From assembly GCA_948144175.1 (NCBI GenBank), contig CANXME010000532.1, positions 2,355,001 to 2,419,000 on the forward strand: 64,000 nt of DNA. Direction: 5' to 3'. Below, in pieces: positions 1 to 11,345 of the stretch (the stretch's first letter is position 1; the number at the start of each line of letters is the position of its first letter). Both the position numbers and the translations under genes were made by a program. Under the pieces are notes generated by a model. That model saw only the letters and a list, made by a program, of their open reading frames with translations. It was not told where the DNA came from and searched no databases. This stretch comes from Closterium sp. NIES-65 (Eukaryota > Streptophyta > Zygnematophyceae > Desmidiales > Closteriaceae).

Positions 1-535
1 GTGTGTGTGTGTGTGTGTGTGCGTATGTATGCGTGTGTGTGTGAGGGTATGTGTACGCGTGCGTGTGTGTGAGTGTGTGCGAGTGTATGTGTGTGTGTGT
101 ACGTATGTATGCGTGTGTGTGTGTGTGAGTGTGTGTGTGTGCGTGCGTGTGTGTGAGTGTGTGCGAGTGTGTGTGTGTGTGTATGTATGCGTGTGTGTGT
201 GAGTGTATATGTGCGCGTGCGTGTGTGTGAGTGTGTGCGAGTGTGTGTGTGTGTGTGCGTATGTATGCGTGTGTGTGTGAGTGTATGTGTGCGCGTGCGT
301 GTGTGTGAGTATGTGCGAGTGTGTGTGTGTATGTGCGTATGTATGCGTGTGTGTGTGAGTGTATGTGTGCGCGTGCGTGTGTGTGAGTGTGTGCGAGTCT
401 GTGTGTGTGCGCGCGTGTATGCGTGTGTGTGTGTGTGTGTGAGTGTGTATGTGTGTGAGTGTGTATGTGTGTGTGAGTATGTGTGTGTGTGTGTCTGTGT
501 GTGAGGGTTTGTGCATGCGTGAGCATGTGTGTGTA
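1..535. repeat. GT-rich minisatellite with a 78-80 bp higher-order unit
   Basis: The whole stretch is alternating GT with regular interruptions. The marker GTATGTATGC recurs near 23, 103, 181, 259 and 338, so the array is a 78-80 bp unit repeated about five times rather than a plain (GT)n run. Each unit also carries GTGCGCGTGCG and GTGTGCGAGTG. Val/Cys/Arg-only reading frames through it are artefacts of the repeat. The array touches the left edge, so its full length is unknown. Confidence 0.9.
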
Positions 536-782
536 ACTGGGATTATGTCTTGTGAGCATGGAGCTTCAAGTCTTGTTGAAACGTATTTGGGTGCCTGTAT
601 TCAACATCGCCTAAACAACGAGCCTTTTTTTTGCACCCATGCCTGAATGGACATGCATTTTGCAGGCTATGGAGAGCGGTAGCAACACGCTTGCAGCCAC
701 CAGCTTTAGTGTTAGCTGGAAGGAAAGCATTGAGGATGGGTGTGACAAGTGAAAAGCACATGCGCTGGCCGCGCCGGGTGAC

Positions 783-1286
783 ATGACCAAGCTCGCGGGG
801 CTGTTGGAAGGCAAGGCCGAGGAAGGCGAGGTACTAAATGGTACCATACGTGTGAAGAACGGCATGGCTATTCCAGGCGACGAGGATTTCACCAAGTACT
901 CCAGTCAAACACATTATGTGCGAGCGTGCGCGTCTTTCGGCGACAAACCATGGTTCAACGATGTAGCAGTGCTTGGTGAAGAGGAGGTTGAGGCTGCGAG
1001 AGGCCAAACGACAAGGCGGAAGGTGATATGGTATGCAAGACTCCTGCTGTTGTTTACCATCGATGTGTACACGCCAGAGACAAAGGCGTTTTCCAAGCGC
1101 GTGTACGCATTTGTCCGCTATTTCAGAGCCACTGGTGCGGTGCACACATCAAAATGCCCGGTGTATGCTTGGGAGGCAGGTGACAACGAGTACCAACTGC
1201 TTGAGCTTGATAACATTCTGCGCGTAGCTCATATGGTTTCGGTCAGTGAGGGGCTCTTTGTTATGAACAAGTTCAAATTTTATTAA
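783..1286 (+). CDS. Hypothetical protein, 167 aa, possibly the 3' part of a larger gene
   Basis: An open frame of 167 codons begins at the first ATG after an in-frame stop and ends at TAA. The product is mixed alpha/beta in composition and not low-complexity. It has a central segment reading YAFVRYFRATGAV followed by a Trp/Tyr-rich stretch (YAWEAGDNEYQLLELDNI) and ends VMNKFKFY. An FVRYF core followed by 'E.Y.LLELD.I' and a terminal 'V.NKF' is reminiscent of uncharacterised proteins often found near plant and fungal transposases, but this is a resemblance from memory. No catalytic motif is visible. It could be the last exon of a gene whose earlier exons are lost or lie in the repeat to the left. 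Family unknown. Confidence 0.5.
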   Translation: MTKLAGLLEGKAEEGEVLNGTIRVKNGMAIPGDEDFTKYSSQTHYVRACASFGDKPWFNDVAVLGEEEVEAARGQTTRRKVIWYARLLLLFTIDVYTPETKAFSKRVYAFVRYFRATGAVHTSKCPVYAWEAGDNEYQLLELDNILRVAHMVSVSEGLFVMNKFKFY

Positions 1287-2339
1287 AAAACGATGGACAT
1301 AACACAATCAGTTCTGTACTCCGGATATTGTAAGCATCGCTTGTTGAAACGAGTCCGCTATTTCTCCCCTATTATCCCTTGTTCCGATTGGAAGTGTAAC
1401 ATTCACCCGTGCGTTGTTGGCGATGTTGTGCCACGCTAGTAATCATTACACAGTTGCTTGCTGGCATGCTGCCGCGCAACTGGGTAACCTTTCCTGCCTC
1501 GTTGGCTAGCGCGCAGTTATCTGCCTGCTGTGCTGTGTCCACCATGCCATTGTTAAGGTTTGTCTGGCTCGATGCAAAGTAGAAATGGGTCCTTCGTAAC
1601 AGCTTCGCAGGACGTCACTTACAGCTGTCAGCCTTCCAGTGACTTCGACAATGTTGCCAGTTTCGCAGGCAAGCCTCTCATTCGTTGGACTTCCATGCCT
1701 AGCGACCACGCCTTGAAAGATACACGTCACTAAACTTTTTGCACCGTCATTGTTCGCAGAATAGTTCGTTGTTTAGCAGCGCAGTTGTCGCGTTGTCTGC
1801 CACGTATGTGTCGTGAGACCATACATTGCCAGATACAGCACCAATGTGTGGAGCGTTTTGGCGTATTTCAAGGACAATCTCGTTTCGAAAAGTGAACCAA
1901 AGCACCTTTTCATTAGTAGAATTCGCATGTTCTGTGTAATGCTGTTCGGTACTTACTAAACGACTCGCAACTAAGTGCGATGTATCATCTATCGCACCAG
2001 CGTTTAACGCTCTGGTTCATTCGAGCAGGGTCGTTGATTAAAGTCCGAGGTGAAGGGTTTGGTCCACTGTTCTCGCAAAGTGTGGTATCGGTGTAATAAT
2101 TTGCTTGTGAAGTAGCTCGGGGTGAACCTTCACGCTGTCAACAATACCCATCGCAACATGCCTCTTAGTCATCGATACCAACGACCTGTGCTACTCATCT
2201 CGTACCCTACCAGAGCAGCTTCTCTTCGTTTCCAACCAGCCGAGCTTCCTCTCGTTCTCAAAGTTCCGCCTAGTCCCACTATTTTTTGCCTCAATTTCAT
2301 CTACGTGCCCTTTGCCTGTTAGTGGGCACTTTAGGAAAC
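1287..2339. other. Intergenic, no gene recognised
   Basis: About 1 kb of mixed composition with stops in all frames and only short shadow ORFs. It presumably holds the 3' flank of the 167-codon ORF and the promoter/5' UTR of the gene starting at 2340. No repeat or RNA gene was seen. Confidence 0.6.
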
Positions 2340-3811
2340 ATGGCGGTAGGCGTGCCCCCAGAAATAATGGAGTTGCAGCGTAAGAGATCCCGAACCTCTA
2401 ACAGGCGTCTCGAAGGCTACGAGCTTGGTAGCCCAACCACAGGAGCTCGTAGAATTTCTACTCCAGCCCAGCAGGTGGGTACCCCGAGCGCTCAGCCTGC
2501 GGAACCCCAGCCTCTGCAAGACCTTGAGGCACTTGAGGCCGAGCACACAGCAGACAATGGAGTTGCCTCTCCCAACCACGCTTCGAACGCTACCGCACAC
2601 GTGGCGCAACCTGGTGCTACTGCAAATGTCATCGCATCCGCTAGAACTGGCGGTACGTTTTACTGATTACTATTCTGTTTCTGTCAGCGTTCACTCCATT
2701 GTTTCATTTGGCCTTATTATAAATATTTAAGTGTCATGACGTTTTGCTCTAATGAAACCTCCCTTGTGTTTTCAGGTGTGCACTCGTCAGATCGTGATGT
2801 TCATCACCCCGAGGCCAACTCGTACAACCACATCGACGCTGCCATACGCGGCGAGCTGAAAGACGTTCGCACTCTGATGCTGCGAATTGAAAACCGGCTT
2901 CGTGTATCGGATGAGATCCACCAGACTCTGGCTGCTACTGTCAAGAATCTTCTCGAAATTGTGCACCAGCCGAGCTGGTGCAACGAGAAAACCATGGAAG
3001 TAAGTGTCTGTTATTTGCTTATTGTTTTGTCTGGCTTACGCGTGTATGTTCTAAACTCTCGTTCTTTTCGCAGGATGCCTGTAAGAAGGCGTGCGATGAT
3101 TTGCTCAAGGGATCAGATGTCTCCCAGCGAGTCATTTACCCTGACGAAGAGCAGTTCAAGGCGGCCGTTGTGGTTCATCTCGCTCTGGAGCCCGAAGACT
3201 TCGGGAAGTTTAACGACTACTGGAAGAAGGGCGAGTGGGCGAAGAGGTGCACCGGCATATGTAACGGCCGGCGGGGGAAACTCGGGAACAAGTCCCGGAA
3301 GGCGAGTTTCAAGCTGCTGAAGTACCCTGGTGGCAAAGTCGTTCAAAACTCCGTCGAGGATCGGCGCAATTATGCTCGAGCCTGTGTCTATGGTACGTGA
3401 GTTATCTTATTGCTGTTGCTCTAGTTATGACTTGTTTGTGACTCCTGTGTTTTTAATTTCAGAGGAGTTTGGCCTGCCGTGGCATGTTGACGAGAACAAG
3501 CCGTTCTGTAGCGAGGCGTTCTTAGCTGCTGCAAGCAAGTGGCAGAAGAAAGAGGGGGGTGTCTACACCCTGAGCATTGACCAGCTGTGCTACACCATGG
3601 TTGCGGTGAGCGAACATGCATTTATAATGCTTTATCTTGCCGTTTTCAACCGGCTAATTTCGCTCTTTTCTTGGCATGTCGAGTTTGAGATGCTATGTCA
3701 TGATCGAAGCAGCGTGTTTTCTGATTCCGAGAACAACACCCGCGAAATGACCAAGAGGAAGTTCCAGGTTGAGAGGTGGGTCCGTCACGCTAGCATTCCA
3801 CTAGTCAATGG
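2340..3811 (+). CDS. Host gene of unknown family, five exons, last exon split by a retrotransposon
   Basis: Exons read from splice signals are 2340-2652, 2776-2999, 3074-3392, 3463-3605 and about 3684 (or 3690) to 3811. The introns of 123, 74, 70 and about 78-84 bp start GTACGT, GTAAGT, GTACGT and GTGAGC, and the reading phase is kept across each. The fourth acceptor is weak (a GAG rather than CAG), and the frame also stays open through that intron. The ATG at 2340 gives MAVGVPPEIMELQ. Residues about 1-105 are Ser/Thr/Pro/Ala-rich and probably disordered. About 120-170 look like a coiled coil (GELKDVRTLMLRIENRL). About 180-330 form a Lys/Trp/Cys-rich globular part (FNDYWKKGEWAKRC, GLPWHVDENKPFC). 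The frame runs to ...SIPLVNG at 3811, where the Copia-1a LTR starts. After the insertion the reading resumes at 18894. As it stands, an mRNA entering the LTR would end within four codons. Function unknown; no enzyme signature recognised. Confidence 0.7.
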
Positions 3812-3942
3812 TGAGAAGAATTGAACGAGAATGGAATGACTATGAACGAAGTGAGTACAAATAGGAAACCCTGATTGGGTTGTACCCCTTATGGGATACC
3901 CCACTATAGCCTACAGAAACAAGTAAGCTATAAGTTCTGACA
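3812..3942 (-). repeat. Copia-1a 3' LTR
   Basis: 131 bp, TG...CA ends on the element strand (TGTCAGAAC...TTCTCA). It is identical to 18763-18893 by eye. It is preceded by target copy AATGG at 3807-3811 and followed by the element's 3' non-coding region. Confidence 0.95.
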
Positions 3943-4156
3943 CACCCCCATAGGCAAAGTGGGGGAGAACAAGGGGTCACAAGACCAGTCAAGCAAAGCA
4001 AAGCAAAGCTCAGGGTGGATCACAAAGTCACCACGCATTCCGAGCACAAGTTCAAAGGCCAGAAGGCCAGTTCACATGCAAGATCATATATAGAGATATA
4101 CAAGAGGCAACCAAGCAAGAACAAGAGTATATATATAGGCGAAGGTACAAGCAAGG

Positions 4157-7100
4157 TCAAGAGGAGAGCAAGTGAGGCAAGAGAGGCACAAGACCCAACT
4201 GCGTGCAACAACGCTGATGATCACAAGGCGCAAGTGCCTTGGTGAAGACATCAGCAGTGTTGGCCTCAGAGTCCACGTACGCAAGTCGCAACTGTCCACG
4301 CTGCTGTAGCTCACGAGCAAGAAAGTAGCGGAGAGCAATGTGCTTCGTTCTGTGCTCCAGTCGCTGCTCTCGACACAAGGCCAGCATGGCCTTGTTGTCT
4401 ACGTACAGGACTGGAGGAGAACGAGGCTGCTCTCCAAGGTCGGTCAGCAGGTAGGTGAGCCAACGTAACTCCTGCGCAGCCATAGCCCCAGCGTAGATCT
4501 CAGCCTCACAACTGGAGCCGAGAACAGAAGACGAGCGGGTAGCCCGCCACGAAACAGAGCCGGAACCAAGGCTGAAGGTGTAACCCTGTGACGACCGCTG
4601 CGTAGCCTGGTCGTCAGCCCAAGAAGCGTCTGCATGCCCAGTGAGGACCACTGGACTGCGCCCTCCAAGCACTAGCCCCATGCCCGACGTGCTGCACAAG
4701 TAGCGCAACACCCTCTTCGCTGCAGCCATGTGCTCTGGTCGGTGTCTCCCAGGAGCAACATAGCGTGCGAGAATGCTAAGAGGGTATGCAAGGTCAGGAC
4801 GTGTGCAGGTCATCAGGTACATGAGGCAGCCAACAAGCTCTGGGTACGGGCCACTTGACTCTACGGACTCATCCGAAGGCAGAGCTGAGAGTGAGTGGCG
4901 AGTAGGCAGAGGAGTGGCCTGAGGCGAGGAGTACGTGAAGCCGAAGCGCTGAAGGACCTGCTGCACCATGTGTGACTGAGTCAGGGTAATGGTGCGGCGC
5001 GCTCTGTCCCGGGTGATCTGCAAGCCAAGGTAGCTACGCAGTTCACCCAGGTCAGTGCACGTGTGTCTCTTCTGCAGCTCGGACTTCACGTAGGCGAGTC
5101 CAGCAGTGTCAGCTGTGGCAAAGACCAAGTCGTCGACGTACACGAGGATGTAGAACGGCGGCAGAGAGGTGTCGGTGCGCAGAAACAGCGACGGGTCGGC
5201 AGTAGACGGAGCAAACCCAAGTGCCGCGAGCGTAGTCCTCAGTGTGTCGTGCCACTCACGAGGCGCCTGGCGGAGACCGTAGACTGGACGCCGAAGACTC
5301 CACTGGGTACCAGGAGGGAACGACCCAGTGAAGCCAGGTGGGCGGCGCAGCCAGATCTCCTCGTGCAGGCTGCCCTGCAAGAAAGCTGTGCTGAAGTCGA
5401 GAGAGTGCAGCTCGTAGTCACGGTGAGCAGCAACGTGCAGCAGAACCCGAAGAGTAGTCATCTTCGGGGTGGGGGAGAAGGTCTGAAAGTAGTCAACCCC
5501 CTGCCGCTGACTGAAGCCACGAGCCACGTAACGCGCCTTGAAGACAGGCGGTGAACCCGGCGGCCGCTTCACCCTGAAAATCCACATGCCACTGACGATG
5601 TTCGCCCCGGGAGGGGGAACAGCGTCGACGTAGGTGCCTGTGGACTTCCAGGAAGCCATCTCTGCATCCATAGCTGCCTGCCACTGAGAGGAGTAGGGAC
5701 CCTCTATCGCCTCCGCGTAAGAGCGCGGAGTCGGGATGTCTGGTGCATCCGGGTCTCCCTCAGGGGCTAGCAGTACAGACGCGAGATGAGGTGAAGCGGC
5801 TGCCAGACACTGGAACTCCTCCTGCCTGTCCTCAAGGACGTCCGTGCCGAGGGCACACTCACCCCCGACGGACGGAGGACAGGCAGACTCAGACTCAGCG
5901 ACAAGACTGGCAGCGTAGTCTAGACGACAGCGTGCAGCAAAGTCGACAAGCTCAGTGACAAGGGCAGACGCAGCAGACGACTCGAAGGAGGGGTCAGTGA
6001 CAGCAGTAGCCAGGAGACGCGTGACAGTAGGACTGGCAGCACGAAGAGAGTCCGACTCCGGGTCGGCAAGAGCAGGAAGAGAGGAAGCAGGAGGAGAAGG
6101 CAAAGGGGCACGCAGAGGAGCAGTGGACGGACGCAGTGACATCCGGTGCGTGCCAGGGACAGGAGGAGGACGCTGACGCGACCCGCGACCACTAGCGCGC
6201 TCAGTACGAACAGGCGACGCAGGACGAGACGCAGGCTCACGACGCTCAGTAAGACCTCCAGTCGGACCAGCGTAGGGAGAAGGAGCAGGCAAAGGGGAGG
6301 CAGGCTGTAGCTGTGGCTGTGACCGGACAGGCTGCGGACCCTCTAAGGGAGGAGGAGGTGTAAGACCAAGAACCTGCTGCAGGAGCGGAACGAAGTACGG
6401 TCGGGGCCGCGCGGCGACGCCAGAAACAGCAGGAACAGCACCAGTACCCCCAGCAGGAGCACCCACTACAGTAGCACCTCCAGCAGCACCAGAACCTCCA
6501 GCAGCAGCACCAGGAGCACTGTCAGTCGGACCGCCAGCGGCAGGCACAGCGCCAACACCCTCAGCAGCACCAGCTCCAGGAGAACCCTCCGACCCAGCAG
6601 CTCCAGCACCCACAGTACGAGCACCTCCGGGACGCGCGGCAGCAGTACCCTCTGCAGCCGAAGAACCACCAGCACCAGCAGCACGTCTCCAGCGCCTGGC
6701 AAACCACTCACGCAGCTCCTGTGGGGAGAGTGGCTCCCGGCGAGACGAAGCACCCCCAGGCACAGCACCCCCAGGCTCAGCACCCCCAGGCTCAGCACCC
6801 CCAGGCTCAGCACCCCCAGGCGCAGCACCCCCAAGCTCAGCACCCCCAGGCTCGGCACCTCCAGGCTCAGCACCCCCAGGCTCAGCACCCCCAGTCTCCG
6901 CACCCCCAGGCTCCGCACCCCCCGGCACAGCACCCCCAGGCACAGCACCCCCAGGCTCCGCACCCCCAGGCTCAGCTCCCGCAGCAGCACCAGAGTCACC
7001 AGTGACCTTAACAGGCTCGACCGCGTCTACCTGGGACACACCTGAAGGGGCAGGACCCTGAGGGGGGAGGGGGTCTACCGGGGGGGGACCTGGTACCAAG

Positions 7101-10078
7101 AAGAGCGGGGGTGGGGGGAGGGACGGAGTGCGGTAGGGGAAGAGGCGGTAGTAGGGTACCGACTCGTCGAAGGTGACGTCCTGGGAGGACAGAACACGTC
7201 GAGAGGTGGGGTGGTAGAACTGCCACCCAGGGGCGTCGGGGGGGAACCCCAGGAAGACGCAGGGAGCAGCGCGAGGGGACAGCTTGTCCGCAGACAAGTC
7301 GCGGACAAACGCCCGAGATCCCCAGACCCGGAACGCCGACGCATCACCAACCTTCCCCGTCCACAGCAGGACTGGGGAGGTCTCCGGCCTGGAGGCCCTG
7401 GGGTGGAGGTTGATCTGATGCGCGGCGTACCTGACCGCAAACGGCCACAGAAAATGGGGGGCAGCCGCATGCATCATGGACGTACGGGCGACGTCCATGA
7501 CCATGCCAATGCGGCGCTCAGCAATCCCATTTTGCTGCGGGGAGTCCGGAAGCGTGAAGGACTGGCGGATGCCTCGCGCACGACAGTAGGCACGCAGAAG
7601 GCCAGAGGAGAACTCTCCGCCTCTGTCCGAGTGCAGACGCAACACAGGAAAGTCGGAGCCAAAGCTCTGCCTGAGCTGAAGACGAGCTGCGCAGATCCAG
7701 TCGATCAGCACCTCAGTGACCTCACCCTTGCTGCGCAAGGGGAAGACTGTGGTGTAACGCGAGTAGTCGTCAACAACGAGCAGGAAGTAGCGCTCCTGAC
7801 CCTGTCCACGGACGCGGGCTGGGCCCCACACGTCCATGTGAAGCGTCTGCAACGGGGCCTCTGTCGGAGGAAACTGGGAGGAGTGAGGGGCAGCACGCTG
7901 GCGCCCCTCGACACAGGGGACACAGGCAGGGCCAGGGCCCTGAGGAAGGGGAGGTAGAGACCGGGGGAGACCAGACACAAGAAGACGGGAGGCCATGCCT
8001 CTGAGCCGAAGCAGAGAGGGGTGGCCTAGGCGGTGGTGCCAGAGGAGGGTCTCGTGAGACAGACGACGACACGAACAGGGGGCAGACTCAGGACCAGACC
8101 TGGACGCTGCGGCAAACACCTGACCAGACGAAGGGACCCTACCAGACTCAGCACCTGGAGGAGAAGCAGTGGTCAGTGTGTACAGGCTCGACCCTGGCCG
8201 ACGTGTAAACGTAGCCAGGTGGCGTCCCGTGCTAGCCTCCGTGCAGTGGGTCACTCGCTGACGAGCAGGAGTGAACTGGTGGACACCCGCATCCTGTAGG
8301 TCAGCACCACTCACCAGGTTCGTCGAGAACGAGGGGAGGTAGAGACCAGACAGGGTGCCAGAGGGGGCCGCAGGACACGGAAGGACCGTGGAGAAGCGAG
8401 ACAGGACAGGCCCCCCAGAGGGGTCAGCCAGGGACACCGCAACTGGCCGACTCAGCGGCGTGAGAGTGGTGCGGTCCCGAAAGAAGGAGCGAGACGCTCC
8501 AGAGTCAAGGGTGAAGGTGTGAGAGGCCGAAGCCGACACAGTACCTGAGAGGGCAAACTCACCAGTACCTGAGAGCACAGACGCACTGGCACCTAGAGCA
8601 GCAGCCTCACTAGCACCTGACGCAGCAGTACCAATGCCCGGGTCGGGCGGGAAACACCGGTAACAGTCATCCTCATCACTACCAGTCACAGCATACATAG
8701 CAGAGAGAATAGCATCAAAATCAAGATCATAAATAGCTACACCAGCCCTAGACAGCTCCCCCCAGCGGGGGATCTCAGCGGCCTCTGGAAACTGCTGACG
8801 CCAGGCGTCGGTCAGGCGGCCAAAGCAGCGGCGGGCTGCGTGGGTGCCTCCACACCTCTCCCCCGCACGGTCACCGGTGCGAAGAACGTAGGGGCAGGGA
8901 CCAAACGCACCACCACGCTGACGCTGCAAGTACCACTCACGGAGCTGCTGAGGGGCGGGGACGGTGCGAGAGCGCTGCTGCTGCTGTGGCTGCTGCTGCT
9001 GCTGCTGCTGGCGCTGGCCACCCCCAGAGCTGCTCCGCTGGGACGAGCCACTCCGACCCCCGCCGCCACCGCCACTCCCGCCTCCAACGCCACCCCTGTC
9101 TCCACCGCCACCGCCCCCACCGGTACCCTCGCCCCCGCCTCCTCCGCCACCGCCTCCGCCGCCACCTCCGCCTCCACCGCCTCCACCAGTACCTCCACTC
9201 CCGCCACCACCTCCACCGCCACCCCCACTCCCTCCGCCACCCCCACCTCCTCCGCCTCCACTGCCCCCTCTAGCTCCACCCGCTCCCTTGCCCCCCTTGC
9301 CCTTGCCAGAGCGGCGTCTACCGCTGGGGGCAGACGCCGCACCGACCGACTCAAAACCAGCGAGGTCGGCCGCAGCGGCAGAGGCGACAGAGGGCAGCAG
9401 GGGGGAAGGAGAACACCCCTCAAAGATGGGGGTGCGAGGGTCACCCCGAGAGGCCCCTACAGCGACGATGCTCTTCTCAGCCGCTAGCAGGGACTCCTCA
9501 AGGAGGTCGACAGTGAGGGTGGTGGGACAGACAGAGAGAAACCGGTCCCTAACGACACGAAGGGACTCAGGGAGACGGGTGACGAGAAAGTAGAGAGTGA
9601 TGTACATGGGAGGAGGGTTTGCGGCGCGGAACTCAGCAGGAAGGGCAGCGCGGTAGCGAGCGTCACTAGCGCGGAGGTGGGTAACGAGGTCAGCGACAGT
9701 GGGAAAGGCAGCGAGGTCAGGGAAGAGAAACGGTAGCATGAGGCGGCTCAGCGTAGCGGAGGAAGGGGAGGAGTAGCGTGCAACTACAGCGTCGTACAAG
9801 GCCTGAGCGGTCTTGCACTGACTAAAGTGGGCACGCTCGGAGGAAGGGAGGTGGCGACGCACAGCAAGACGTGCAGCAGCATCGCGTGTGGCCCACTTGG
9901 AGCGAACAGCAGGGTCACCATCAGCAGGAGGGGCAGGGACAGCTCCAGAGACAAAGTCAAAGAGAGAAACCTCATCGATCGCATCGCACAGTAAGTACAG
10001 CTGCAGGTCCTCAATCCAGACTGGGAAGTCAATGGCGCGACCCTCAGCGTCAAAAGACAGGACACTGGGGGTGGCCAT
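4157..10078 (-). CDS. Copia-1a gag-pol polyprotein (about 1973 aa), open
   Basis: This single frame encodes all functions of a Ty1/Copia element. The start is set at [14 protein letters not shown], conserved in all four relatives here; an ATG 15 codons upstream is in frame. In order: a Gag helical part (about 1-260); a Gly-rich run (about 263-349) and a Gln run; a Cys/His cluster near 400-420 ([10 protein letters not shown]); an aspartic protease with [12 protein letters not shown] near 523; an integrase with HHRLGHPS...CVPC and catalytic segments LHMDVWGPA (near 749), HSDRGGEF and [12 protein letters not shown]; a variable linker with PGGAE repeats (about 1030-1110); a reverse transcriptase with YVDDLVFAT near 1646; and an RNase H with [10 protein letters not shown] near 1813. 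The order integrase before reverse transcriptase is diagnostic of Copia. The frame is open from end to end. Confidence 0.93.
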   Translation of the reverse strand: MATPSVLSFDAEGRAIDFPVWIEDLQLYLLCDAIDEVSLFDFVSGAVPAPPADGDPAVRSKWATRDAAARLAVRRHLPSSERAHFSQCKTAQALYDAVVARYSSPSSATLSRLMLPFLFPDLAAFPTVADLVTHLRASDARYRAALPAEFRAANPPPMYITLYFLVTRLPESLRVVRDRFLSVCPTTLTVDLLEESLLAAEKSIVAVGASRGDPRTPIFEGCSPSPLLPSVASAAAADLAGFESVGAASAPSGRRRSGKGKGGKGAGGARGGSGGGGGGGGGGSGGGGGGGGGSGGTGGGGGGGGGGGGGGGGGGGEGTGGGGGGGDRGGVGGGSGGGGGGRSGSSQRSSSGGGQRQQQQQQQPQQQQRSRTVPAPQQLREWYLQRQRGGAFGPCPYVLRTGDRAGERCGGTHAARRCFGRLTDAWRQQFPEAAEIPRWGELSRAGVAIYDLDFDAILSAMYAVTGSDEDDCYRCFPPDPGIGTAASGASEAAALGASASVLSGTGEFALSGTVSASASHTFTLDSGASRSFFRDRTTLTPLSRPVAVSLADPSGGPVLSRFSTVLPCPAAPSGTLSGLYLPSFSTNLVSGADLQDAGVHQFTPARQRVTHCTEASTGRHLATFTRRPGSSLYTLTTASPPGAESGRVPSSGQVFAAASRSGPESAPCSCRRLSHETLLWHHRLGHPSLLRLRGMASRLLVSGLPRSLPPLPQGPGPACVPCVEGRQRAAPHSSQFPPTEAPLQTLHMDVWGPARVRGQGQERYFLLVVDDYSRYTTVFPLRSKGEVTEVLIDWICAARLQLRQSFGSDFPVLRLHSDRGGEFSSGLLRAYCRARGIRQSFTLPDSPQQNGIAERRIGMVMDVARTSMMHAAAPHFLWPFAVRYAAHQINLHPRASRPETSPVLLWTGKVGDASAFRVWGSRAFVRDLSADKLSPRAAPCVFLGFPPDAPGWQFYHPTSRRVLSSQDVTFDESVPYYRLFPYRTPSLPPPPLFLVPGPPPVDPLPPQGPAPSGVSQVDAVEPVKVTGDSGAAAGAEPGGAEPGGAVPGGAVPGGAEPGGAETGGAEPGGAEPGGAEPGGAELGGAAPGGAEPGGAEPGGAEPGGAVPGGASSRREPLSPQELREWFARRWRRAAGAGGSSAAEGTAAARPGGARTVGAGAAGSEGSPGAGAAEGVGAVPAAGGPTDSAPGAAAGGSGAAGGATVVGAPAGGTGAVPAVSGVAARPRPYFVPLLQQVLGLTPPPPLEGPQPVRSQPQLQPASPLPAPSPYAGPTGGLTERREPASRPASPVRTERASGRGSRQRPPPVPGTHRMSLRPSTAPLRAPLPSPPASSLPALADPESDSLRAASPTVTRLLATAVTDPSFESSAASALVTELVDFAARCRLDYAASLVAESESACPPSVGGECALGTDVLEDRQEEFQCLAAASPHLASVLLAPEGDPDAPDIPTPRSYAEAIEGPYSSQWQAAMDAEMASWKSTGTYVDAVPPPGANIVSGMWIFRVKRPPGSPPVFKARYVARGFSQRQGVDYFQTFSPTPKMTTLRVLLHVAAHRDYELHSLDFSTAFLQGSLHEEIWLRRPPGFTGSFPPGTQWSLRRPVYGLRQAPREWHDTLRTTLAALGFAPSTADPSLFLRTDTSLPPFYILVYVDDLVFATADTAGLAYVKSELQKRHTCTDLGELRSYLGLQITRDRARRTITLTQSHMVQQVLQRFGFTYSSPQATPLPTRHSLSALPSDESVESSGPYPELVGCLMYLMTCTRPDLAYPLSILARYVAPGRHRPEHMAAAKRVLRYLCSTSGMGLVLGGRSPVVLTGHADASWADDQATQRSSQGYTFSLGSGSVSWRATRSSSVLGSSCEAEIYAGAMAAQELRWLTYLLTDLGEQPRSPPVLYVDNKAMLALCREQRLEHRTKHIALRYFLARELQQRGQLRLAYVDSEANTADVFTKALAPCDHQRCCTQLGLVPLLPHLLSS

Positions 10079-10264
10079 TGCAGCAGCTGATTGTCTCACC
10101 GGGCACGAAGAGTCGGGTAGCACAGCGGCTCAGCAACTCGGCAAAACAGCAGCTGCGCACGCCTCGGAGCAGCAGCAGCCACGCAGGAGCAGGAGCTCGG
10201 CTTCTCAGGTTGCCCGGGCGGCTCGGGCGGCTCGGGTTGCTGGGGCGGCGCGGGCGGCTCGGGC

Positions 10265-10395
10265 TGTCAGAACATATAGCTTACTTGTTTCTGTAGGCTA
10301 TAGTGGGGTATCCCATAGGGGGTACAACACAATTAGGGTTTCCTATTTGTATTCACTTCACTTCATAGTCATCCATTCTCGTTCACACTTTCTCA
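10265..10395 (+). repeat. Copia-1b 5' LTR
   Basis: 131 bp, TGTCAGAACATATAG...TTTCTCA, preceded by target copy CGGGC and followed directly by the primer-binding site. Confidence 0.95.
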
Positions 10396-10498
10396 TGGAA
10401 TCAGAGCAGGTCCCTTCTTAGGGCCTGTTCCTAGGGCCCACCGAAGCGCGCCCCGAGGCGCACATTTTTTTAGCGACCCTCCGTGTTGCCCTCCCCGT

Positions 10499-11345
10499 CG
10501 TGCTCCCGCTTAGGCCCCTCGTCGGCCCCCCCCCCCCCCCCTTAGGCCCCTCGTCGGCCCCGCCTAGGCCCCTCGTCGGCCCCGCGTAGCCCCCGTCGGC
10601 CCCACTTAGGCCCCGCGTCGGCCCCACCTAGACCCCGTCGGCTCCTCGTCGGCCCCGCCTAGGCCCCACGTCGGCCCCGCGTAACCCCCCGTCGGCCCCG
10701 CTTAGGCCCCACGTCGGCCCCGCGTAGCCCCGCTTAGGCCCGTCGGCCCCGCTTAGGCCCCGCTTTGGCCCCGCGTCGGCCCCGCCTAGACCCCGTCGGC
10801 CCCGCGTTGGCCCTGCTTAGGCCCCGTCGGCCCCGCGTTGGCCCCGCTTAGGCCCCGCCGGCCCGCCTAGGCCCCACTTCGGCCCCTCGTCGGCCCCGCC
10901 CAGACCTCGTCGGCCCCGCCACGGCCCTACGCCGGCCCCGCTTCAGCTGCTGTCGGCCCCGCTACAGCCCGCCACTGGCCTCGCTACACCCCGCCACTGG
11001 CCCCGCTACAGCCTGCCACCGGCCCCACTACGGCCCGCCGTTGGCCCCGCTACAGCCCGCACCGGCCCCTGCTACAGCCCGCCGCCGGCCCAGCTACAGC
11101 CCGCCGCCGGCCCAGCAACAGCCCGCCCCCGGCCCAGCTACAGCCCGCCGCCGGCCCAGCTACAGCCCACCGCCGGCCCAGCTACAGCCCGCCGCCGGCC
11201 CCGCTACAGCCCGCCACCGGCCCCTGCTACAGCCCGCTGCCGGCCCAGCTACAGCCCGCCCCGGCCCCGCTACAGCCCGCCGTCGGCCCGCCGTCGGCCC
11301 CACTACAGCCCTCCCCGCGGCCCCTGCTGCAGCCCGCCGTGCTGC
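10499..11345. repeat. Copia-1b leader minisatellites
   Basis: Imperfect tandem array of units of about 18-22 bp built on GTCGGCCCCGCTTAGGCCCC (10499-10980). It passes into a second array built on CTACAGCCCGCCGCCGGCCC (10980-11345) and then a 9-bp GAGCCGCCC array up to about 11450. The array is open in one frame, which extends the apparent ORF upstream of the conserved start at 11536; I do not take that extension as protein. Confidence 0.8.

Noticed and set aside
5-504. Val/Cys/Arg-repeat ORFs in the left edge
   Set aside because: They are translations of the GT minisatellite and stay open only because the repeat lacks stops.
8840-9593. Long Pro-, Ala/Thr- and Ser-rich ORFs opposite the Gag Gly run
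   Set aside because: Shadow frames of the GGN-codon array.
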